From positions 1-7,874 of the forward strand of contig DDEH01000132.1 in NCBI GenBank assembly GCA_002336085.1: a DNA stretch of 7,874 nt, given 5' to 3'. The notes beneath the pieces were generated by a model. That model was not told the origin of the DNA, searched no databases, and was given only the letters and a program-made list of their open reading frames with translations. This DNA is from Flavobacteriales bacterium UBA1959 (lineage in GTDB: Bacteria > Bacteroidota > Bacteroidia > Flavobacteriales_D > Sanyastnellaceae). Positions 1-6,003 of the stretch are shown here, in pieces. The stretch's first letter is position 1. Each line of letters starts with the position of its first letter. The position numbers and the translations under genes are program-made.

Positions 1-435
1 ATTTACGTTGAAGGTTACTTCGTAAGAATTTTCAGCAACAAAGCATGTACCATCTGTGGTGCATTGTCCAAAACACGTGTTGATCACTGTGTCCTCGGTA
101 ATATTGTCGAGCAAGCGATCATTCCAAGTGCCATCAGCACAATCTTGGCCAGCAATATTTTCTTTGCAAGACCAATCGCCACATGCTCCGTTTGTGAATG
201 TGTAATTGCCCGTGTACGGCGTTTCGACTTCAATGGTAATGGAATAAACTCCATCATTGTCGTAATCTAACATGGGGTTCTCGCCCGGAAGTCCAAAGTC
301 TGCGCCTCCAGCCATGAATACTCCACTTTCAGCAACATCCTCAAGCGACATGTTGAGGTTGAAAGTCACCGATGCGGTCTGAGCCATAGACGTTAACGCA
401 AATGCGGCAAAAGCCAGCGTAAAAAATTGCTTCAT
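1..435 (-). CDS. Secreted cysteine-rich beta-sandwich repeat protein, N-terminal part (runs off left edge)
   Basis: An open frame of 145 codons reads leftward from an ATG at 435-433 and is still open at base 1. The start MKQFFTLAFAAFALTSMAQ is a classic signal peptide (Lys at 2, hydrophobic core, SMA/Q cleavage near residue 18), so the product is exported. The mature part opens with ASVTFNLNMS, continues through an Asp-rich DYDNDGVY turn and GNYTFTNGACGDWSCKE, and holds six cysteines between about residues 87 and 132. At the edge YEVTFNVN repeats the opening strand, so a second copy of the same module seems to begin there. Modules of this look occur in secreted, type IX-sorted Bacteroidota proteins, often beside glycoside hydrolase or carbohydrate-binding domains; that is family recollection. 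It starts 18 bases after the GH3 stop, so it is probably in the same operon, with no Shine-Dalgarno. A glycan-related role is inferred from context; the missing C-terminus could carry a catalytic domain. Confidence 0.8.
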   Translation of the reverse strand, partial: MKQFFTLAFAAFALTSMAQTASVTFNLNMSLEDVAESGVFMAGGADFGLPGENPMLDYDNDGVYSITIEVETPYTGNYTFTNGACGDWSCKENIAGQDCADGTWNDRLLDNITEDTVINTCFGQCTTDGTCFVAENSYEVTFNVN

Positions 436-453
436 ATTAAAAAAAATTAGGGA

Positions 454-2742
454 TTATTTGTTCTTTTGGAAGACTTCGATATCGACTATTTCGTTGCCCA
501 CACGGATACCAAATGTTCCAGGCTCAACGACATACTTGTTTTCTCGGTTAATGAATCCTAGCTCGGCTACCGAGATGCGAGCAGAAGCGACAGTCTCTTC
601 GCCTGCGTCGAGGATGACCCGTTGGAAGTGACGCAAGCGATCCACGCTTGGAGTGATAGACGCTACTTTGTCCTGGCTGAACACCGCGACCAATTCATTG
701 GTCAAGCGCTCGCCAGTATTGGCAATGGTAACCGACACTATAATGGTATCGTTCATACCATATGCCGCTCGATCTGTTTTCAACCCACTGAATGCAGTGG
801 AGCTGTAAGACAGACCAGCGCCAAATTCGTATTGGGGATTGAATCCCTCCAAGGTGAAATTGACGTGAATTTGTTCTGTGTATTTGTGGTCATAGGTCAG
901 GTGCGCAGAAGCATGACGCGGCCAGGTAAAGGGCAAACGTCCACTGGGGTTGTATGAACCATCCAAAACTTGAGCAATTGCGTCAGCACCGTAATCGCCG
1001 GGCAGGTATGCCATGACAACAGCATCCAACATGGGCTCAATCTCATCAAACGTGCGTGGACGGCCTTCAATAAACACTGCGACTACTTTCACTCCCGTTG
1101 CATGAACGGCCTTGACCAAGTTCTTTTGATTTTCAAAAAGCTCCAAATCTTCAATGTTCCCGACCATTTCCGTGTAAGGCATCTCACCAAGTCCTAGCAC
1201 GACGTGAGAGGGACGCTGGCGCTGAATGCTCCGCACCACACGTTGAATTTCTTGATCCGAAAAGTCCATTCCCAAATCCATATGCTCAATCCGTTCAGCA
1301 CCCAAACGCATGACCATGGACTCCACCATCGTTGGACGTCCAACCGTATTGTAGGCGGTGTCCGTTCCTTGCCAAGTTCCCGTCCAACCGCCATTGAGCG
1401 CGTTCAAACTATTCGAAGTTGGGCCTGTGACGAAAATTTTCTTGTTTCCCATGATTGGCAGAACCGTTGCACCATCTTTTGGTTCGTTCTTCAACAACGT
1501 AATGCTCTCGAGGGCAGCACGTGCTGCAGCACTTTCGAACTTCTCCTTTGCAGGATAAGCATCCAGTGAAGGCGGCAGCCCGTTGGATTCAAAGAGTCCG
1601 AGCTTTTTCTTCATCATCAATATTCGTCGAACCGATTGGTCGAGTCTTGACTCTGAAATTTCTCCTTCGTTGACCAGCTCCATCAAAATGTTTGAAAAAT
1701 CCAAGTCCAAGGGCACCATTGCCATATCAATGCCTGCATCAATGGCCATCTTCGTCGCTTGCTTATAATTCTCAGCCACCATATGTCGTGTAAACAAGTA
1801 CTTAATGTCTTCCCAATCTGTTACAAGCACCCCGTCAAAACCGAGATCTCCCCTGAGAATTTCAGTCAAAAGAAATTTACTCGAATGCACGGGAACCCCA
1901 TTGATTTCTCCGCTATTGACCATGATGCTCATCGCTCCGGCTTCAACGGCCTTCGCGAATGGCGGAAGGAAATATTCCCTCATTTGGCGTTCGGGTATCC
2001 AAGCCGGCGTTCGATCTTTTCCTGACAAAGCAAAACCGTAACCAAAAAAGTGTTTTAGAGTTGCAGCAAAGGGAACTCCGCTGTACTGATACCCCTCAAC
2101 CATAGCCGTTCCCATCTCAGACACCAAGTACGGGTCCTCTCCAAACGTCTCCCAAAAACGAGGCCATCTGGGGTCTCGCGCTAAATCCAAAACTGGGGAG
2201 AAGTTCCAATGGATTCCTAATGCGTGAACTTGCTCTGCTGTGTTCTTGGCAGCCGTTTTGGCTACTGCAGGGTTCCAGGTTGCTCCAAGTCCGATTTGTT
2301 GGGGACCCAAAACACCATTCTCCGTGTACGTTGGACCGTGGATTGCGTCCACTCCATAAAGAACCGGAATCCCCGAAGACTTTTGAGATGCGGCTTCTTG
2401 AATGACTTCTATAAATTCATGCCACTTTTCAGGACTGTGCTCATGATTGCCACAGTTCAAAATACTTCCAACGCGGTAATCAACGAGCACCTTGCGAACC
2501 TTCGCAGAATCCAAATGCTGAGGTTCCGAAAGATTATAGGCCTCTCCAGTACCGATAGCTCCTAGCGTTAATTGAGTCATTTCACCCACCTTGTCCGCGA
2601 GACTCAATGTTGAAAGTATTGAATCTACAAAAGCTTCATCCGAGGAGTTAGATGGGCCTGATCCGCTGCCGCAACCAGTCATGAAAATCGCCGCGACGCC
2701 TGCGGTCAAAATCGCAAGGCCAGAATAAAGTTGTGAAGTCAT
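454..2742 (-). CDS. GH3 family exo-beta-glucosidase, lipoprotein
   Basis: This 762-residue enzyme should remove terminal beta-glucose from oligosaccharides with retention. The N-terminus has a hydrophobic stretch ending in MTGC (Cys24), a lipoprotein signal, then a Gly/Ser linker. The barrel domain (about 36-380) shows YGVDAIHG (Asp132, substrate-binding), DPRWPRFWETFGEDP, KHFFGYG (Lys230, His231) and GVLVTDW with Asp309 as nucleophile. The second alpha/beta domain (about 410-640) carries GLGEMPYTE, whose Glu520 or Glu525 should be the acid/base. A fibronectin-III-like domain closes the protein (about 650-757). KSGKDRTAAWIPER-like sequence near 240-252 resembles Bacteroides GH3 glucosidases and Dictyostelium lysosomal beta-glucosidase. 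Length is normal and all key residues are present. The ATG is the most upstream in-frame start, because a TAG lies two codons before it. Oddly, the signal n-region has no Lys or Arg. Exact linkage (beta-1,3, beta-1,4, xyloglucan) cannot be read from sequence alone. Confidence 0.95.
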   Translation of the reverse strand: MTSQLYSGLAILTAGVAAIFMTGCGSGSGPSNSSDEAFVDSILSTLSLADKVGEMTQLTLGAIGTGEAYNLSEPQHLDSAKVRKVLVDYRVGSILNCGNHEHSPEKWHEFIEVIQEAASQKSSGIPVLYGVDAIHGPTYTENGVLGPQQIGLGATWNPAVAKTAAKNTAEQVHALGIHWNFSPVLDLARDPRWPRFWETFGEDPYLVSEMGTAMVEGYQYSGVPFAATLKHFFGYGFALSGKDRTPAWIPERQMREYFLPPFAKAVEAGAMSIMVNSGEINGVPVHSSKFLLTEILRGDLGFDGVLVTDWEDIKYLFTRHMVAENYKQATKMAIDAGIDMAMVPLDLDFSNILMELVNEGEISESRLDQSVRRILMMKKKLGLFESNGLPPSLDAYPAKEKFESAAARAALESITLLKNEPKDGATVLPIMGNKKIFVTGPTSNSLNALNGGWTGTWQGTDTAYNTVGRPTMVESMVMRLGAERIEHMDLGMDFSDQEIQRVVRSIQRQRPSHVVLGLGEMPYTEMVGNIEDLELFENQKNLVKAVHATGVKVVAVFIEGRPRTFDEIEPMLDAVVMAYLPGDYGADAIAQVLDGSYNPSGRLPFTWPRHASAHLTYDHKYTEQIHVNFTLEGFNPQYEFGAGLSYSSTAFSGLKTDRAAYGMNDTIIVSVTIANTGERLTNELVAVFSQDKVASITPSVDRLRHFQRVILDAGEETVASARISVAELGFINRENKYVVEPGTFGIRVGNEIVDIEVFQKNK

Positions 2743-2913
2743 TGCCTAAGTGTGGAGAGTAAATCGAACGCAAATTACAAATAAATGACATTCGTGGCAT
2801 ACTCGATTTCAAGAGAAATATTAAAGAACCAAATCAATAAAACTCACTAAAAAAGTAGACTGAACATCTATCCATCTGCAACAGCTAATGCACTACAAAC
2901 TAACTTCACCGGC
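2743..2913. promoter_or_regulatory. Divergent intergenic region between GH3 and GH2 genes
   Basis: These 171 A/T-rich bases separate the two outward-reading hydrolase genes and must hold the promoters for both. On the GH3 (minus) side the sequence TAATTTGC (2770-2777 on the plus strand as GCAAATTA) comes within one base of the Bacteroidota TAnnTTTG box, but has only one spacer base and no well-placed TTG upstream. On the GH2 side I see no TTTG-containing box at all. Neither gene has a Shine-Dalgarno. Short inverted repeats are present but not beyond chance expectation. The region is called regulatory from gene orientation, not from a recognised motif. Confidence 0.5.
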
Positions 2914-5496
2914 ATGCTAAAACGTTCATGTTTCCTTGCATTGCATCGGCTAACGACCTGGACCCTTGCACTCGTTGCATTCGTCGGCTGCACGGAGTCT
3001 TCACCTTCACCAGCTAATAACACAACAAGTCGCGCGCTTGATGCCTCCTGGGAATTCCGGCAAATGACTGACGACGAGTGGCTACCAGCAACAGTCCCAG
3101 GCGATGTAATGACAGACTTGCTGTCCGCCAACATCATTCCTGACCCCTTCGATGCAACTGCAGAACGGGATGTGCAATGGGTCGAAAATCAAGACTGGAT
3201 CTACCGCTGCATCTTTGACGTAAACACCGCACCATTCAGCGATATCTCACCTCTCCAAGAATTGTACTTCGAAGGCCTTGACACCTTTGCGGAAGTTCGA
3301 ATCAATGGAAAGCCATGCTTGAAAACGGACAATATGCATCGACGCTATGCACTTGCCATACCCGAAGGAACCGCTTCACCCTGCACCTTAGAAGTGATTC
3401 TCAACTCTCCGGTTCGATCGGGCGAAGCCGTCCTAGCCGCGCTTCCTCGTCTCATTCCAACGAGCAATGAAGACAAACCCATTGGGGAACGCACCAGCAG
3501 CGTTACCCGAAAGGCGAAGTACCAATTCGGCTGGGACTGGGGACCTCGTCTGACCTCCTGCGGGATATGGCGTCCTGTATACTTACGAAACTCCCAAGAC
3601 GTATCAGCGGACGACATTGGAATCTCATTGTATGAGCTCCTTGAAAACGAAGCCACTTATATTATTACAGGACCAAGTGCCATCGAGCAAGGGACACTAA
3701 CCTTGGCTGGACCTGAACTTTCCCCAATAAATTACACCTTTGACAAATGGCAATCGAATCAATGCACATTGCGCGTTAAGCAACCCGAATTGTGGTGGCC
3801 ACATGGCATGGGCGAACAGCCTTTGTACACATTGAACTGGAACGTCCCAAATCAAGAATTGACAATTCGGTTTGGCATCCGAAAAATGGAATTGAATCGG
3901 GCCAAGGATGAGTGGGGCTCGGAATTTGAATTTGCGGTCAACGGACAGCCGTTTTTCGCAAAAGGAGCGAACATCATCCCACCAGACTTTTTTCCTGCTC
4001 GGGCTCATGCATTCGAAGATCGGCTCATTAAAGATGCCACTGATGCCAACATGAATATGCTTCGCATTTGGGGCGGAGGCGTTTATCCCAGCAAGACGTT
4101 TTTGGACAAGTGCGACGAACAAGGCTTGTTAATCTGGCAAGATTTCATGTTCGCCTGTGGTATGGTTCGTGGAGACGCTGCGCATCAGAACAATATCAAA
4201 TCGGAGGCAACGGATCAACTTAAACGCATGCGCAACCACCCCAGCATCGCGCTGCTTTGTGGAAACAATGAGTCCATACACGCGTGGGAAAACTGGGGTT
4301 GGCCCGAGGCATTCGCGCTGCACAATGAAGATTCGATAGCAACGGAACAAGCGTATCGAGCAGTATTCGACACCCTTCTGCCCAGGACCATAGACTCCTT
4401 GACCGACCTCGCATATTGGCCCTCCTCCCCTATGATTGACCCCAAAGAAGACCACACATCACTCTCCGGCGATGTGCACGCCTGGCGTGTCTGGTTTGAC
4501 ACCCTCGACTTCGATTATTACTCAGCGCATAAAGGGCGATTTGCTAGTGAATATGGACTCCAAAGCTTGCCCAATCTGCGGACCTTGCAGGAGGTAGGAA
4601 TCACGGGTTGGGGAGATGAAGCCTTGCAATTTCGACAACGCTCGAAAATGGAATGGCTTGAAGCAGGATTAGACGGATGGGGCATGATGCGCATTTACGC
4701 GCGCCGTTACACCGCCGACCCTTCTTCCATCGACAACCAAGCAGACAAAGATCCAGAAGCTCTTTTGAAACGCTGGATTTATTTAAGTCAATTGACCCAA
4801 GCCGTTGGACTCCAAGAAGCCATCGAGCGGCACCGAAACAGCAAGGGAAGAATTGCGGGATCTCTTTACTGGCAATTAGACGATGTATGGCCCACCGTAT
4901 CCTGGTCCACGGTCGATTACGCTGGGAGATGGAAATTGGCTCATCATGCCGTTCGTCATGCCAACGCTGATTGCCGAGCCATATGGAGCCGCATTCCCGG
5001 AGAAATCGGGCGTATACAATTTCACAACCAGCGTCCAAATGCCATCGAAAAATCACAATTTGTAGTCGAATGGCGTGATGCGACAGGAGCCATCCAAGCC
5101 ACGGAAATGGCTGCGTTGTCGGTCAATCCATTTCAGACTCTTGAGCGAACGTTTCCAAAACCCAAGAATGCATGCCCTATCGTCACCTGGACGTGGACAT
5201 CTGACAGCGGAGAAATCATTGACAAAGGCCACCAGCTTTTTAGCAAGCCCTCAGAAATTCATTGGCCCGAGGCAGAAATTCAAATTATGCGAGATGGACT
5301 TGCAGTTGCCTTGCGTTCCGACAGCATTGCTTACGGAGTACGTCTTGTGGCATCTGAAAAGGGGAGATTTTCTGAGAATGGGATTTTAATCCTGCCCGGC
5401 ATCGAAAACACCCAGCGCCTGACTTTCCTACCGTCGGACATAGGAAGCGCAACTCCCGGACATATCAAAGTGCAGCATCTTGGAGAGTTCCAGTGA
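2914..5496 (+). CDS. GH2 family beta-mannosidase, lipoprotein
   Basis: This 860-residue enzyme should hydrolyse terminal beta-mannose from manno-oligosaccharides (EC 3.2.1.25 type). A lipoprotein signal with Lys3/Arg4 and a hydrophobic run ends at FVGC (Cys26). A sugar-binding jelly-roll domain follows (about 40-225), containing FGWDWGPRL (205-213), a hallmark of beta-mannosidases rather than beta-galactosidases. An immunoglobulin-like domain (about 228-325) leads into the barrel (about 330-680), with NMLRIWGGGVY, acid/base Glu453 in CGNNE and nucleophile Glu546 in FASEYG. The 93-residue spacing between the two glutamates equals that I recall for Bacteroides BtMan2A (462 and 555). YWQLDDVWPTVSW (652-664) is also typical. 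C-terminal beta-sandwich domains complete a normal length. The ATG at 2914 is the first in frame after a TAA at 2848-2850. It is transcribed divergently from the GH3 gene and stops 9 bases from the convergent Gre-like gene. Confidence 0.95.
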   Translation: MLKRSCFLALHRLTTWTLALVAFVGCTESSPSPANNTTSRALDASWEFRQMTDDEWLPATVPGDVMTDLLSANIIPDPFDATAERDVQWVENQDWIYRCIFDVNTAPFSDISPLQELYFEGLDTFAEVRINGKPCLKTDNMHRRYALAIPEGTASPCTLEVILNSPVRSGEAVLAALPRLIPTSNEDKPIGERTSSVTRKAKYQFGWDWGPRLTSCGIWRPVYLRNSQDVSADDIGISLYELLENEATYIITGPSAIEQGTLTLAGPELSPINYTFDKWQSNQCTLRVKQPELWWPHGMGEQPLYTLNWNVPNQELTIRFGIRKMELNRAKDEWGSEFEFAVNGQPFFAKGANIIPPDFFPARAHAFEDRLIKDATDANMNMLRIWGGGVYPSKTFLDKCDEQGLLIWQDFMFACGMVRGDAAHQNNIKSEATDQLKRMRNHPSIALLCGNNESIHAWENWGWPEAFALHNEDSIATEQAYRAVFDTLLPRTIDSLTDLAYWPSSPMIDPKEDHTSLSGDVHAWRVWFDTLDFDYYSAHKGRFASEYGLQSLPNLRTLQEVGITGWGDEALQFRQRSKMEWLEAGLDGWGMMRIYARRYTADPSSIDNQADKDPEALLKRWIYLSQLTQAVGLQEAIERHRNSKGRIAGSLYWQLDDVWPTVSWSTVDYAGRWKLAHHAVRHANADCRAIWSRIPGEIGRIQFHNQRPNAIEKSQFVVEWRDATGAIQATEMAALSVNPFQTLERTFPKPKNACPIVTWTWTSDSGEIIDKGHQLFSKPSEIHWPEAEIQIMRDGLAVALRSDSIAYGVRLVASEKGRFSENGILILPGIENTQRLTFLPSDIGSATPGHIKVQHLGEFQ

Positions 5497-5505
5497 CTTA
5501 ACCGT

Positions 5506-5955
5506 TCAAAGCACTTCGATGATCTCGAAGTTATTGCCGCGAAACCCAACGGATTCCCCGGCTTCCTTTCCCAACAGCAATTGGCCCAATGGAGAAGCTG
5601 CCGATATGGCAAACAGAGGCTCTTCTGCGTCTTTTACCCGTCCCATTGGAACGGAAAGCAAATAGACTCCGCGATTTGTCCTCACGAGCGCGCCCCAAGC
5701 AACCTTGGACATGGCTGACTTGGGCATTTGTCCCAACTCGTTTAACTGCTTACGGGCAGACTCGATTTGACCCTGAATGTGAACCAACTCCCGCTCCATC
5801 ATCGCTCGTCCTGTTTCATGCTTATCCCCCGCAGAACTCTTAGTGGCGGAACCTTTGGACTCCTCCAGTTGCCGGAGCTCAGTGCGCAAAGTTTCCAATC
5901 GCTCTTTCAGTTGCGATTGAATCAAAGCAGTCCCAGAAGCTTTCGGCGTAGACAT
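5506..5955 (-). CDS. GreA/GreB-family transcription elongation-type factor
   Basis: The 149-residue cytoplasmic protein has the two-part Gre architecture. An N-terminal helical, charged coiled coil (about 10-75) presents SSAGDKHETGR at its tip: Asp44 and Glu47 lie in a GDxxE pattern matching Asp41/Glu44 of E. coli GreA, the pair that helps hold catalytic magnesium in the RNA polymerase secondary channel. The C-terminal globular domain (about 85-149) contains FAISAASPLGQLLLGKEAGESV, a good match to the Gre signature SPLGxxLlGKxxGD. Transcript cleavage or another secondary-channel role is inferred from these features. It is slightly shorter than GreA (about 158). Many Bacteroidota relatives of this shape are, as I recall, labelled '3-oxoacyl-ACP synthase' in databases; nothing here resembles a ketosynthase. 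It lies 48 bases downstream of the PKD-repeat gene, with its own candidate promoter. A non-canonical Gre paralogue acting at initiation is an alternative. Confidence 0.88.
   Translation of the reverse strand: MSTPKASGTALIQSQLKERLETLRTELRQLEESKGSATKSSAGDKHETGRAMMERELVHIQGQIESARKQLNELGQMPKSAMSKVAWGALVRTNRGVYLLSVPMGRVKDAEEPLFAISAASPLGQLLLGKEAGESVGFRGNNFEIIEVL
5513..5531. terminator. Short hairpin at the convergent GH2/Gre junction, possible weak terminator
   Basis: A perfect 7-base inverted repeat, ACTTCGA and TCGAAGT, encloses a 5-base loop. It sits 17 bases past the GH2 stop and inside the last codons of the Gre-like gene. Neither strand has a U-tract after the stem, so it does not meet the usual intrinsic terminator pattern. 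Position at a convergent junction is the main reason to list it. Confidence 0.25.
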
Positions 5956-5980
5956 TTGTATTTGAAAGATAATTGAACCT

Positions 5981-5988
5981 CAAAAATA
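5981..5988 (-). promoter_or_regulatory. Candidate Bacteroidota -7 promoter box for the Gre-like gene
   Basis: Read on the minus strand the sequence is TATTTTTG, an exact fit to the TAnnTTTG element used by the primary sigma factor of this phylum. It ends 25 bases before the ATG, giving a short leader. A TTG for the -33 element exists upstream inside the preceding gene's last codons, but its spacing of about 24 bases is longer than usual. The element would let this gene be expressed separately from the large upstream gene. Confidence 0.4.
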
Positions 5989-6003
5989 GCCCTTGAACTC
6001 ACA

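Noticed and set aside
622..2565. Plus-strand open frames of 60-121 codons opposite the GH3 gene.
   Set aside because: Antisense shadows of a conserved GH3 coding sequence, with no plausible start context and no protein family features.
2761..2809. Inverted repeats in the divergent intergenic region: AAATCGA/TCGATTT (2761-2767, 2803-2809) and imperfect ATGACA-TTCG-TGGCAT (2785-2800), possible operators.
   Set aside because: In 171 bases about one perfect 7-base inverted pair at free spacing is expected by chance, and imperfect 6-base arms are common. The two pairs are not concentric, and I recognise no regulator consensus.
3697..5056. Long antisense frames opposite the GH2 gene (for example 3697-4122 and 4601-5056, minus strand).
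   Set aside because: They have no recognisable domain, are rich in Arg, Cys and Trp as typical for shadow frames, and lie wholly within a complete enzyme gene with intact catalytic motifs.
5506..5955. A fatty-acid synthesis role (3-oxoacyl-ACP synthase) for the small protein.
   Set aside because: A ketosynthase needs about 310-410 residues and a Cys-His active site; this protein has 149 residues, a coiled coil and a Gre C-terminal signature.
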